NCBI RefSeq assembly: GCF_030272615.1
Contig: NC_081414.1
Coordinates: forward strand, 233,168,733 to 233,232,732
From: Cryptomeria japonica
Taxonomy: Eukaryota; Streptophyta; Pinopsida; Cupressales; Cupressaceae
DNA length: 64,000 bases
Direction: 5' to 3'
In this document: one piece after another, positions 22,741 to 33,369 of the stretch
Position numbering within the stretch: the stretch's first letter is position 1
Layout: each line of letters begins with the position of its first letter
The notes under the pieces: model-generated
Seen by the model: only the letters and a program-made list of their open reading frames with translations
What the model was told of the DNA's origin: nothing
The model's database searches: none
Translations under genes and position numbers: made by a program

Positions 22741-24257
22741 CAATAGCTTATCTAGAGCAAGTTATACCTTCCATAGAATCTCAAGATCCCCTTCCAAATT
22801 AAGATCAAAGTATCTGTTGTGTGCCAACAAAAGGTCTAAGATGTTAAATCAAGATCAAACTATCTCTTGCATGCCATCTCATTAGACTCTTCCTAATCAA
22901 GCTCAAAGAACCCCTTTCATCCCATCCAATGAGAATCCTTCACATAAAGAGAAATATATTCCTTCCATCCCATCCAATGATAATTATTCACATAAAGAGC
23001 CAGATATTCTTTCCATCCAAACCAATAATCCTACTCTAGAACAAAAAGAAAGATATCCCACCTAATTGTCATCGTGATCATAATCCTCCACAAAATCCAA
23101 TCATACCCATCCAAGAACGCATATAAAAGTATCCAAACTTGTTTATCCAAAAGCTTATTGCACCTTTAAGCTAAAACCTTCATATCATGTATCTCTCATT
23201 CCATCTTTTTTTTTTGTATCTTGATTATCCTATCTATCTCCTTTGCCATATATACTTCATCATATTTGTGTCTTCTCATTCCACATTTGATCTTCATTTA
23301 TCTCTTATCTTTCCTATCTAGCTATCATTTGCAAGCTTATCAAAACCACTATCATCATAGCTACAAAAAGAAGATCAAAGCTTGTAAGTTCAAAATAGGG
23401 AATCAACAAGCCCGAGTCAAGATCCAATCATATAATAATAAAGCTTCGTTTATCCATTCTACTCCACCATACCTCATACCTAAATGGGGGCATCTCCTTG
23501 ACCTAGTCATGGGAGTGGATCCATATCTTTATCTTGAGAAAAAGCAATATTATAAACCTAAATTTGAAACCAAAAAAAAAAATCAAACTTTGCACTTCAT
23601 AATGAAACAAAGCATTGATCTTTCATGAAAATCATAAGCAAGAGACTAATGCTATCTAATCATCTATTCATGCCTTGATGGATGTATCTTTCCTATATTA
23701 AGCACTATCTACACTGAGCTTATCCTTTTGGCAAGAGATATGTCGGTTGTTGACTTGTTTGTCATTTGATCCCCTTTGCTTGTTGAGGATTATCTTTCGA
23801 ACCTAATTGCATTTATCATTTTATCTTGATCCATGGAGATTTGATCTTTTTATCTTACTTCTTCCTTGATCTTTTTATCTTAATTCTCGATCCTTGAAAT
23901 TTTCATCTTTTTATATTTTGATCTTTTCTTTTGGCCTATTTTGAGGAAGCTTACCGAAGCCTTGATCTTGATATCATAGTGGAGGGTGAGAAATGGTGCA
24001 TGATATTTTCTTGTATGTGCATCTTATTGATCTTTTCTTTTCACTTATTTTGAGAAAGCCCATGGAAGCCTTGCTAGGAATGGGGCATGGTCATGGTTTT
24101 ATCATTTTCTCTTTATCTTTATCTTTCATTTTGATCTTTGACCTTTGATCTTCATCATTGTTTTCTTGTGTGTTTTCTTGTGTTGTTTGCTTCATAAAAC
24201 ACTCAAACAACATCTCAGCAAGTAACACTTTTTCACTTCAAGACATGCACTTTATGT
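22741..24257. other. No gene seen; T-rich degenerate repeat
   Basis: At 22750-23050 the phrase CATCCCATCCAATGA and relatives recur (22918, 22963, 23010 region), a low-order repeat. At 23820-24160 words of the form TTTTGATCTTT and TTATCTTGATCC recur many times. A 135-codon open frame at 23221-23628 starts hydrophobic but shows no family features. This is the left flank of element D. Confidence 0.4.
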
Positions 24258-24612
24258 TGTTAGAGTAATAGGGTCTTTACTTGATTAATATTTGTTTAAT
24301 TCTTTAAGTTCCCTATTATCTCTTTTTGCACTTAAGCTAACATTAGGTGCATAATAATTAATTCTTTTATTAATTATTATGTGCAAGCCTAGGTTTTCCC
24401 TTTTAGGGTTTCTTGACCTATTAGAGGTTAATTTTCTTTTCTTTGTATCATTATCACATTACACATTTTGTGAATATTGAGCTCTCATCTTTTTGAGCAT
24501 ATTTTCTGTGTTTTTGGTTTTTAGTTATTTGCTTCCTTGCTTCTTGTAACAGATTATTCAGCTTGCAGAAGATCTTTAGGCTCCTGTGGTGTTGTATTTC
24601 TCAACTCTCACG
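24258..24612 (+). repeat. 5' LTR of element D (355 bp)
   Basis: It begins TGTTAGAGTAAT and ends AACTCTCACG, the last base differing from the 3' LTR's CTCTCACA. It has TTTGTATCATTATC and a perfect 13-bp inverted repeat at 24350-24381. It matches 30046-30420 closely; length differences come from small insertions in the 3' copy. Confidence 0.9.
24350..24381. repeat. Perfect 13-bp hairpin in LTR D
   Basis: CATAATAATTAAT, a 6-base loop TCTTTT, then ATTAATTATTATG. The same hairpin with the same loop is at 30147-30178 in the 3' LTR. In RNA it would be a simple stem-loop near the LTR centre; its role is unknown. Confidence 0.85.
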
Positions 24613-24624
24613 TGGTATCAGAGC
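24613..24624 (+). promoter_or_regulatory. Primer-binding site of element D
   Basis: TGGTATCAGAGC directly follows the 5' LTR, complementary to the 3' end of plant initiator methionine tRNA. Confidence 0.85.
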
Positions 24625-25837
24625 TTCAGATTCGTAGCTTCTTGTTTTGAGAATTTATGCATTGGAAGCAAATCTGGGGTTTTCAGGAAGTTTTGTACTT
24701 AGGGATAGACCTTTTTCTGAGCACTTTGAGCCTAAACAGACCTCACCATCGTGCTCAGAAGGCCCAAAAACCCCTATAGTCATCTAAAACTTGCCTAGTT
24801 TTGACTCCTAAGCATCTGGGGGTGATTTTTCTTCAGTACCAGGTTGTACGGCCTTGGCACGCAGCTCGAGAAAAAATTTCAAAAAAAAAAAATTTGCCTT
24901 TTTACGGCATGTAGGCCAACTTTTGATTTTTTTTTTTTTTAAATCAAAATATCAAAAAAAGGCGAAAGGAAAACAAAAGTTTTAAAAAAAAAAATTTGGC
25001 ATTCGAGTTTTCGCAGGGGTATTGTACCCCTGACAGTCCAATCGTCGTATGGCAGACAAGACCTGTCAGTCCAGGGCCCCGCTGGCCCTCCGGCACCCTC
25101 CGGCCCTCGCCATTGTCGTCGTCGCTCGGCTTCTCCCTTTACTGCCGCCGCCACCCGACTTCTCCCCCGCCGCCGCCGCCGCTCGACCTCTCCCTACGCT
25201 CGACCGCCTCCTCCGCAGCCCCCCCACTCTGCCGCTCCTCCCTGGAGCGCCGCCTAAGCACCACCACCACCTGGCCCCTCCACCGGACCACCACCCTCTT
25301 GCCTTTTTTAAGGGAGGTTCATTTTTTTACCGTATCTTGGGCATCCAGAGTCATTTTTTGGAAAACGAATAGGCGTTGGAAAGCTGGTTCTGAGACGGAC
25401 CTCATGGTGTTGGATTTTTTTTCCGAATCTACTGTTTGACTGTATTTTTTTCCAGTCAAAGTTGGGACTCCTTTTTGCACTTCTAGGGCCGTAGAATGGA
25501 CAAACGGACTCCGTTTTTCGAAAACGAATAGGCGTTGGAAAGCTCTCAGCATGCCCTATTTAGATATGTGATCTTGTTTCTCAGAATTTTCATCAAGTAC
25601 ATGAGATTTTAGTTTAAAGTTTTTTTGCTTATGCACTACTTCCTTCTCATCAGTATGTACTAGGGTTTGGGTTTCTCTATCGTGGGGGGTGTTTTTTTTC
25701 TCGCTTTCTGTCATTTATATCAGAAATCAAGAACACCAAAACTCTCAAAACAAACAAACCCTTCTGCATCTTCTGTCTATTCTGAAAGATCACATAATAA
25801 AAACAAACCAACAAGCAAGTGCAGGTGCAGAGTGTTC
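24625..25837 (+). other. Leader of element D with GC-rich island and doubled 25-mer
   Basis: This 1.2-kb stretch between primer site and gag has sharp composition swings. Runs of A and T lie at 24870-24995, including a TTTTGATTT...AAATCAAAA stem around a poly-T. A very C-rich island sits at 25060-25295 (CCGCCGCCGCC, CCACCACCACC). A 25-base direct repeat, GAAAACGAATAGGCGTTGGA plus AAGCT, is at 25361-25385 and 25520-25544. Open frames across the island are low-complexity Pro/Ser/Arg and probably not translated. It would contain the packaging signals. Confidence 0.6.
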
Positions 25838-26740
25838 ATGGCAGATCCTTCAGTTGAGTTGTTGACTTCACACAACTATCACAACTGGAAGCCCCGCATC
25901 ACGAGGCTTCTCCGGGCACGAGGGTTGTGGTTTTGTTTGGATGAGGTTCAGTCTCTCTTGCAGTGTCCTTATGAGCTTCTCCAGCACAGAAACAAGATGG
26001 ATGAGGCCATGGGTTTGGTCTCTTTGCATGTCTCTGACAGTTTTTTGTTTCACCTTGATGAGTTGCTCACACCTCAGGCTATGTGGTTGAAGTTTGAGTC
26101 TCTTTTCAGGAGGGTTAATGAGATTCAGGCATTACAGATTGAGGCGGAGTTGGTTTCCTTGTCACCTGATTCCTTTCCCACCATTGAGGATTTTTTTAAC
26201 AAGTTCAGGACTACCAGATCTGTTTTTCAGGGATGTAGCAAGATCAAGACAGACACTAAGTGCATTCACTTGATTCTTTCGAAGTTTTGGGGTCATTTTC
26301 AGTTTTTTGCCTCTGCTTTCTACTCCACCATGGATGACTTGGGTGGTCGTTTCACCATGCCTACCTTTGGTGTTTTTTGTGAGCGTCTGTCTCGTGAGCA
26401 GTCTCATCTTTCTCAGCTAGATAAGCTCTCGGGCTCCAAGAACAAAGCATTGGTTGCTCAATCCTCTAAGGAGAAGCAAAAGCCGAAACCGAAGTCGAAA
26501 AAGACTTCTGCAGGCAGTGAGCATTCCTCCAAGCCTCCTCCTAAATCCGATTCTAAACCACCATTTCCTCCGAAACATGGGAAATCTTCACAGTCTGGTG
26601 AGTCTTCCTCCAAGACTAAGAAGAAATCAGGGGACACTTGTAGTTTTTGTGGCAAGGAAGGACATCTAGTTTCTAGGTGTTGGAAACGCTTAGAGGCTTT
26701 AGAGGATGCCATGCAGCAGCATCACATCTCCTCACCTTAG
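25838..26740 (+). CDS. Element D gag, 300 codons, open
   Basis: I chose ATG 25838 because MADPSVELLTSHNYHNWK matches the copia gag start; an upstream in-frame ATG at 25667 would add unlike residues. The capsid region runs to about residue 200 (FFNKFRTTRSVFQGC, FCERLSREQSHLSQL). A Lys/Ser/Pro-rich tail follows and then an intact zinc knuckle CSFCGKEGHLVSRC (CX2CX4HX4C) at about residue 268. The frame ends at TAG 26738, where the reading continues into protease, so the stop is probably a later mutation in a single gag-pol frame. This is the only intact gag frame with a whole knuckle apart from the one in G. Confidence 0.87.
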   Translation: MADPSVELLTSHNYHNWKPRITRLLRARGLWFCLDEVQSLLQCPYELLQHRNKMDEAMGLVSLHVSDSFLFHLDELLTPQAMWLKFESLFRRVNEIQALQIEAELVSLSPDSFPTIEDFFNKFRTTRSVFQGCSKIKTDTKCIHLILSKFWGHFQFFASAFYSTMDDLGGRFTMPTFGVFCERLSREQSHLSQLDKLSGSKNKALVAQSSKEKQKPKPKSKKTSAGSEHSSKPPPKSDSKPPFPPKHGKSSQSGESSSKTKKKSGDTCSFCGKEGHLVSRCWKRLEALEDAMQQHHISSP

Positions 26741-28550
26741 GCGTCTTCTCCTTCCACAGGGAAAGGTCATGCTCTCACTGCTTGAGCTTCGACCTATGGG
26801 TCCACATGGATACTTGATTTTGGTGCTTCTCACTATATAACTCACACTCAGTAGTTGGTTACTTCTTTTGCCTCTTGTGATACTTCACAGATTGCAATGG
26901 GTGACTCGGTTCAGCTTTCAGCCTTGGGCTCACATTCTGTCTCTTTGGATGGGGGTACTCTGCAGGATGTTCTGGTTGTCCCTAACATCTCGACGAACCT
27001 CATGTCCATCTATCAGATTTGCCATTCTGGCTCTGGTAAGACAGTTGAGTTATCACCACATGATGTGGTTATTCGGGACCTCCATGACTCTAATTTGGTT
27101 GTGGCTACTAGGAGTGTTGATATTGCATCTCGTCTGTACAGATTTGATGGATTTGAGCCCTCTACGGGTGCAAGTTTGTCTCTTATAGCACATGCAAATT
27201 TTGTGAGTAAGCTTTGGCATGAGCGCTTGGGTCATGTCAATTACAAATATCTTCAGCAGATGAGTACACAGGCACTTGTTCTTAGGCTTCCACAGATTTC
27301 CTGCACTGATGGTGTTTGTCATGGTTGTGTGCTTGGTAAGCATCACTGAGATCCCTTTCCGAAGGGAAGAGCCCCTCGTGCTTTGGCAGCCTTGGAGTTG
27401 ATTCACAGTGATCTCATGTCATTTCCCACTCCTTTTTCTGGGGCCAAGTATGTACTCACTTTTATTGATGACTTCTCCAAACGCACATGGGTTTACTTTC
27501 TTAAGTACAAGTCTGATGTCTTTGATTCATTTCGTATCTTCAAAACATTTGTAGAAAAGCAGTCTAGCTGTTCTATTTGGCGGATACGTACAGATAATAG
27601 GGGGGAGTATGTAAATCAAGCTTTCAGAGATTTTTGCACTGAGCATGGTTTGCAGCATCAATTTATCGTTCCCTACACCCCTCAGCAGAATGGTGTCGCT
27701 GAGCGCAAGAACAGAAATTTATGGGAGATGGCGAATTGTATGATTCAATCCAGGTCCATGGATTCGTCTTTTTGGGCTGAGGCAGTCAATTGTGCCAACT
27801 ATATTTAGAATCGGATCCCTTACAAGGCAATTCGACATGTGACTCCTGAAGAAGCTTGGTCTCATGACAAGCCTGATGTTTCTTTTTTCCGAGTGTTTGG
27901 CAGTGAGGCATGAGTTTTTATTCCTGATGCTCAGAGGAAAGTCATGGAACGAAAGAGTCGACCCCTCATTTTTGTTGGCTACTGTGAGGATGTTAAGGCG
28001 TACAGGTTGTTTGATCCTGATTCCAGAGAGGTCCTGTTTCGACGAGATGTTCAGTTTGATGAGCGCCTTCCCACAGTGGATACCCCGACTCCAATGTCTA
28101 CTCCTTTGCCTACTCCTTCCACTGCATCTCTTCAGGATTGTTTTGAGGATGATTTTGATGATGGTGTTGATGATCCACCATCCCCTCCACCTACTCCACC
28201 TTAGATGCCCAAGTGGGCTCGCTTTACTGTTGAGGCGGCAGGCTCTCTAGCCAGTGATCCTTCAGATACTCGTCACACTTGTTCTCATACTGTGGGTTCT
28301 AGTCTTTTGAGTCATGCCATTTCAGATGATCCTCAGAAGTTTTCAGAGACTACAAGACACCCTGAGTGGGATTGTGCTATGGAGGAGGAGTGTTCTTCTT
28401 TGATGAGGAATCATACTTGGGATCTTTGCCCTCTTCCTAAGGGCAGAAAGATGGTTAGGTGTCGTTGGTTGTATCGCACTAAGTATGTTGTTGATGGTTC
28501 CATTGATAAGTACAAAGCACGTCTTGTTGCGAAAGGGTTTCTCACGGGTT
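26741..28550 (+). pseudogene. Element D protease and integrase
   Basis: This continues gag in the same frame with stops at 26783, 26852, 27347, 27806, about 27911, and 28202. The protease motif reads ILDFGASHYIT, so the DSG triad is DFG. The integrase finger is well kept: LWHERLGHVNY and CTDGVCHGCVLGKHH. Core residues are all present: Asp in LIHSDLM, Asp in RIRTDNRGEY and Glu in NGVAERKNR. The linker is Pro/Thr-rich (PPSPPPTPP). The RT entry NHTWDLCPLP and KYKARLVAKG follow. One extra G in the run near 28530 shifts the frame after 28550. Several stops sit where Gln, Arg or Trp codons are expected, consistent with C-to-T or G-to-A decay. Confidence 0.9.
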
Positions 28551-29835
28551 GAGGGTATTGATTACTCTGAGACTTTTGCCCCTGTCGCCAAGATGAACTC
28601 TATTCGCTTTGTACTATCTCTTGCAGCTTCTCAGGGATGGCCTGTTTTTTAGATGGATGTGAAGAGTGTCTTCTTGCATGGGGACCTTCAACAGGAAATC
28701 TACATGGAGCAGCCTCAAGGATTTGTGCAGGATAGTTCTTTGGTTTCCAGACTTAGGCGTTCATTGTATGGTCTCAAACAGGACCCTCGGGCTTGGTATG
28801 AGAAGATGGTTTCTTTCTTGCTCTCCACTAGTTTCACCCGCAATCATTCTGATCACACAGTGTATATTCGGCTTCTTGAGGGTGAGATCCTGATTCTTGT
28901 GCTCTATGTTGATGATCTCCTCATATCACAGGTAGCTTATCCTTTATGATTCAACATATTCAGCGAAGCTTGATGGACCAGTTTGAGATGACCGACCTTG
29001 GTCTTCTGCACTATTTCCTTGGTCTTCAAGTGATTCAATCTTCTGATGGGATCTTCATTTACCAGCAGAAGTATACTCTTGACATGCTTGATTGCAAGCC
29101 TGCTCCCACTCCTTTTCAGTCAAAGGTTGTTTTGATTACTACTTGTCCCACTCCTTCAATAGATTCTACACTTTACAAGCAGTTGGTTGGTAGTTTGTTG
29201 TACCTGACTCACACCCGTCCTAATATTTCCTTTGCGGTTGGTCTTGTCTCTCGATTCTCCCATGATCCTCATGAGAGTCATTGGCAAGCTGCCAAACATT
29301 CAGGGCTCTAGTTCTCATGGCATTCACAACACATTAGGGGAACCTCACATTTGTTGGCTACCCTGACTTAAATTGGGTTGGTGATGTCACTGATCGGAAG
29401 TCTACTTCTGGCTTTATTTTCTGTCTTAGCTCTGGTCCTATCACGTGGTCTTGCAAGAAGCGGATTGCTCATGCATTATCATCTACAGAGGCTAAGTACC
29501 GAGCTGTTGTGCTCGTCAGTCAGGAGATTTTATGGCTTCGACAGTTGATGACTGAGTTTGGTTTTCCTCTTGATAGTCCCATTGTGCTTTGGTGTGACAA
29601 TCAGAGTGCTATTCATATTTCCTGCAATCCGGTAGAACATCAACGGACGAAGCACATTGAACTTCACATGTATTTCATCCACCAGTTGATTCAAGATGGT
29701 TCTCTCATTCTGGAGTACATTCCCACTGCTGAGCAAGTTGCAGACATCTTTATGAAACCTTTTGCATCGCCGCGTTATCTTCTGTTGCGCTCTATGCTTG
29801 GGGTGAAGGAAGTTGTCCTTGGACGGTCTTTATGA
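28551..29835 (+). pseudogene. Element D reverse transcriptase and RNase H
   Basis: The RT continues in a new frame: FAPVAKMNSIRFVLSLAA, a TAG at about 28651, then MDVKSVFLHGDLQQEIYM, LYGLKQDPRAWYEKM and the catalytic box YVDD at 28905-28916. A small deletion near 28930 changes frame again into FEMTDLGLLHYFLGLQV and QLVGSLLYLTHTRP. Around 29095 a few residues of the conserved segment before CKPAPTP are missing. RNase H is split by frame changes; its C-terminal part (LWCDNQSAIHISCNP, HQRTKHIELHMYF, EQVADIFMKPF) is open at 29509-29835. Confidence 0.9.
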
Positions 29836-30035
29836 AGCCTTCCTTCCTTCTTCTTCTTTCAACATATTTTTTATCTCTTTTTGGAGAGGATTTTTTTCCC
29901 ACTGGGTTTTCTCATTTTTCTCCGTTTCATAAAGATTTCATTGTATTTGGGTACCTAATCAAGGCTTGTTGTCGAGATCCATCTTTCCTCCTTTCAGTAG
30001 CTGTTCTAAGTTTTAGTTTCTCCCTAAGTTTAACT

Positions 30036-30045
30036 TAAAGGAGGG
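30036..30045 (+). promoter_or_regulatory. Polypurine tract of element D
   Basis: AAAGGAGGG lies directly before the 3' LTR, the expected plus-strand primer. Confidence 0.7.
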
Positions 30046-30420
30046 TGTTAGAGTAATCGGGTCTTTACTTAATTAACTAAACAATATTTGTTTAATTCTT
30101 TAAGTTCCCTATTTATCTCTTTTTACCCTTAAGCTAACATTAAGTGCATAATAATTAATTCTTTTATTAATTATTATGTGCAAGCCTAGGTTTTCCCTTT
30201 TTAGATTTCTTGACCTATTAGAGGTTAATTTTCTTTTCTTTTCTTTGTATCATTATCACATTACACATTTTGTGAATATTGAGCTCTCATCTTTTTGAGC
30301 ATATTTTCTGTGTTTTTGGTTTTCGGTTATTTGTTTCCTTGCTTCTCCTTCTTGTAACAGATTATTCAGTTTGCAGAAGATTTTTAGGCTTTTGTGGTGT
30401 TGTATTTTTCAACTCTCACA
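30046..30420 (+). repeat. 3' LTR of element D (375 bp)
   Basis: It begins TGTTAGAGTAATCGG and ends CTCTCACA. Compared with the 5' LTR it has small insertions (AACTAAACA near 30081, an extra TTCTTTT near 30230, CTCCTT near 30345). TSD TATGT follows. Confidence 0.92.
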
Positions 30421-30425
30421 TATGT

Positions 30426-31186
30426 ATTATTCAATAAGAGTGATTGTCTGATGACTAGATAAACATCTCAATTACCAATGTCTAATCAAACTCTTAAAAA
30501 AAGAACTATGAATCTATAAATTCTAATTTCAAAAGGTATCACATCCAAACAAACAAACAAACAAAAATCTTCAGTTGAAGTAGCATATGTGTAGGCAGAG
30601 TATGACTTGAAGACACACACGTTGGGTAACCTTGCAAATTAAGTATATATGAACCTCTTGTGATATATGGTAGGTTTGGTGTATGAATGTGGTTGATTTG
30701 CCAAGAGGACTCATTAATGTACGTTAACAATAGGATAAATCCGATCTCTATTCAAATGAAAGCATACGTAACCAAAAATATCTACTAAATATAATATGTT
30801 TATCAACATCAACATTTCTGTAGTGGGAAAAAATGAGAGAAACTGCTAGCACAGAAATAAAATTTCCAGTTAGTTTGCTTTCTGATACATTCATACTTTC
30901 CAAATAGTCATTATGTGAAAAAATGTTTCAGCTGCTTCTTTCATAAATTACCTTGTTACAGCAAAGTACTAGAGGTGCATCTATGTCAATACATAATCAA
31001 ATTGGTCATTATAATTTTGCCATACTTCTAGTTCAGATTTAGTTCTTTGTTCCAGTATGAACGATGATGCTAGAGATTCCTCATACATAAATTGAACATG
31101 TAATCATATTCAGGCTGAGGAAGTTGAGCATGAGGTAGATGTTGAGCAGTAAGGTGTGTTTAGAATTGCTGAATGAAATTTTGCAG
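30426..31186. other. Intergenic or intronic DNA, no gene seen
   Basis: AT-rich, with a (CAAA)n-like run at 30547-30566. It ends in a pyrimidine-poor but usable splice acceptor TTTTGCAG at 31179-31186 that opens the exon-like stretch at 31187. Confidence 0.4.
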
Positions 31187-31540
31187 GATTCGCAAGCAAT
31201 GCGCTGAGAGTTCATAATCTATCCCAGGACATAGAGACTCTTTTGGCCTATTGCCAGGACCCGAGCATAGTTGTTCATAACCTGATGGTTTCTCAGCACA
31301 AGGGTTCATTGGAGGTAACTAGTGCCTTCTCTCCTCTTCATCTAATTGGAGGTAAATTAACCAGGGCTCTGAAAAGGACAGAAATAATCCACGGTGTGCA
31401 GTTTGTTGGCTTGCATGACCCTTCTTCCCAAGGTAATGTTGAACTGAAATCAGTGGTTGTAGAGACTGATGGATGGTCCGCTAAGTCGTTCAATAGCGTG
31501 TTGGAAGATTCTGCTGATAAAGGTGTTGGATGCTGGGGGT
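31187..31540 (+). CDS. Exon-like piece of an unrecognised host gene (part 1)
   Basis: After the acceptor TTTTGCAG the frame reads FASNALRVHNLSQDIETLL and continues openly through AYCQDPSIVVHNLMVSQHK, EIIHGVQFVGLHDPSSQG and ELKSVVVETDGWSAKSF to TAG at 31540-31542. The composition is that of a folded soluble protein, unlike the element ORFs around it. I do not recognise the family. There is no start Met, so this is an internal exon or a broken copy. The 3' splice donor is not certain; candidates are AAAGGTGTTG near 31519 and AGGTAATG near 31430. Part 2 lies at 32096-32515. Confidence 0.45.
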
Positions 31541-31755
31541 AGTCAAGCTTCCTTGATTCCAATTTTAATATAGTTTGATATTTTTTGAATTGCACGTTGG
31601 TTGATTTTTGTTTAATGTTCCTTCTTATGCTTTGGACCCCTCCACCCCTGCGTTGGTTGTTTATAGTAGTGACTATACACACTGTTTTAGTCTTTTATTT
31701 GTTCTGTTTATTTTACTTGCACTCTGAGTTGAGACCTTATATTAGATCCCATTAA

Positions 31756-31772
31756 ATATATATATATATATA
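31756..31772. repeat. (AT)n microsatellite
   Basis: An uninterrupted alternating AT run of 17 bases lies in the DNA between the two exon-like pieces. Confidence 0.9.
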
Positions 31773-32095
31773 CAAGGGAAGAATGAGTTGTGGCCAACTG
31801 ATTAGCCTGACATGAAGCATCATATCCACTGACAGTGTCTGGGAAGCCTCATTCCATGGAGCTTCGGATTGGGGTGGATTGCTGGTCTGGAATACTGATA
31901 ATAGTCTCTGTCTTGTCATTCACTTCAATTTTTACTATTTCTCTTGCAGCAGTGGTAGTATCGGGACTGCTTTGATCTATCTTGAGATTTCACGCCTCGA
32001 TTCTGGCTCCATTTGGTCTTTTTAATTCTGTTATGAGACAATGGGGATTGATATTGCAATATGGCTATTGAACAACAAACGGGTGTCTGCTGTGA

Positions 32096-32515
32096 ATGCT
32101 TAGAGGAAGGGGTGGAACAGCAGGTTGGGAGGCTCTTACACTTGCACGAGGAACCGCACAAAAGACAATGATCGACAAAGTGGGCCAGGGGTTGCAGGCG
32201 AACGGGCATGTACATGATGGAAAGGTTTATGCAATCTTCTCCAATGTCATTCAGATTTTGGGGGAAACTATGTGGGGGGTCAGATTTGGATGCATACTAT
32301 TCGTTAGAAACAACTATAATGCGGTGTTGGAAGCTATTCATTCCATTGCCATCTGTCCGGTGGCAGGCTCTATCACTGGTATCTTTGATGCCAGCACAGT
32401 GAACAGAGGACAGGAGGCTGAGGACGCTTTGGTACTCTTCAGGGAAGGAATAAAAAATAGGAATGTTGAGGCTTTTGCTGCTCATCTAAGCAACAATCTC
32501 CCCTTCAAAAATTGA
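32096..32515 (+). CDS. Exon-like piece of an unrecognised host gene (part 2)
   Basis: The open frame reads AGWEALTLARGTAQKTM, GKVYAIFSNVIQILGE, FGCILFVRNNYNAVLEAIHS, CPVAGSITGIFDASTV and EDALVLFREGIKNRNVEAF before TGA at 32513-32515. The protein-like composition and lack of frame breaks suggest real or recently lost coding DNA. The true exon probably starts at an AG acceptor near 32100-32118 rather than at the ATG at 32096. It follows part 1 on the same strand with an intron-sized gap, so one gene is likely. I do not recognise the family, and I cannot tell whether upstream exons exist or whether this is a truncated copy. Confidence 0.45.
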   Translation: MLRGRGGTAGWEALTLARGTAQKTMIDKVGQGLQANGHVHDGKVYAIFSNVIQILGETMWGVRFGCILFVRNNYNAVLEAIHSIAICPVAGSITGIFDASTVNRGQEAEDALVLFREGIKNRNVEAFAAHLSNNLPFKN

Positions 32516-33369
32516 CAGGATGTATGTATGTGTTGATGGTCTGATGTACATCATGCACATTGTTCTGTAACTTTTGAATTTCTCAATATAGGGAGCTACC
32601 TCCTCTACTAGTACAATTTCTGAATGGCAATGGCAAAGATATGTAGGATCACTTTACATGTTTCTTACTAGCACTAAAATCTTTCCCTTTCTTTCCATTC
32701 ACCTACAACTAATTATAAGACTATAAAGTATAATTAAAAGTAGTAGTCAACAAAAGCAGATCCCACTTTGGTTAAGACAAATATCAATCTGTAATCATCA
32801 CTAAACCTAAGCCGATGTGAAGCAACAAACACTATAGAGGCATATTAATGGGATAAAACAATTAATGATTGAGTTGATACAGTAGCGTTCGACCATATAA
32901 AATATTTTACAAAAATCTGGAAGAATGAGTGTTCTACAGGACCTACATTAAATAGGAAGAAAGAGTATTTAAGTTATATATGAAATTGAAAGTCAAAGAA
33001 TATTCAAGTATATTTAAAAAAGATAATCAGAAAGTTTCAATCGCCTAAAATGCTGCCAGTGTCTCCATCAAGAGAAAGGTAAGTTGTCTATTCATTATTA
33101 AATTTCTTAAAATCATCACTACAACATGTTTGCATGCCTTATAAAGCATAACAATAGAAATAGTAGTCCTCTCTTTCGAGTGAAACACATTTTTCTTATA
33201 CTTACCACATGTACAAAACAATATTATACACTTTACCAGGTTGTGTCTGTAAGTTATGTTCAACACGTTAGAAAAGTGTCAACATTTCAAAATACCCACT
33301 CACCTTTTATTGTACATGACACAATTACTTTGTGCTTAATGTCCAAAAAAGACATTCCATACTGCCAAT
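32516..33369. other. No gene seen
   Basis: AT-rich DNA between two oppositely oriented genes whose 3' ends converge. AATAAA-like signals are not clear. No repeat structure was noticed. Confidence 0.4.

Larger units (their letters stand above)
24258..30420 (+). mobile_element. Element D: Ty1/copia retrotransposon, TSD TATGT
   Basis: This is a complete insertion of 6.16 kb with short LTRs (355 and 375 bp), primer site, long GC-rich leader, gag, protease, integrase, RT and RNase H in copia order, and a purine tract. The 5-bp duplication TATGT is perfect (24253-24257 and 30421-30425). The coding part is nearly full length but holds about ten stops and at least two frame changes. Codon use is more GC-rich than in elements C, G or I. 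The family has a degraded relative at 36700-37055. Confidence 0.93.

Noticed and set aside
23221-23628. 135-codon open frame starting hydrophobic
   Set aside because: The start is a run of T-rich codons and the remainder has no recognisable family. It lies in a T-rich degenerate repeat.
24258-24612. Element D LTR ending at TCTCA (24610)
   Set aside because: The 3' LTR ends CTCTCACA and the TATGT duplication fits only if the LTR ends two bases later, with one substitution at 24612.
24996-25439. Overlapping Pro/Ser/Arg-rich frames over the GC island
   Set aside because: Composition is forced by CCN repeats in all frames. It lies in the leader of element D, upstream of a well-supported gag start.
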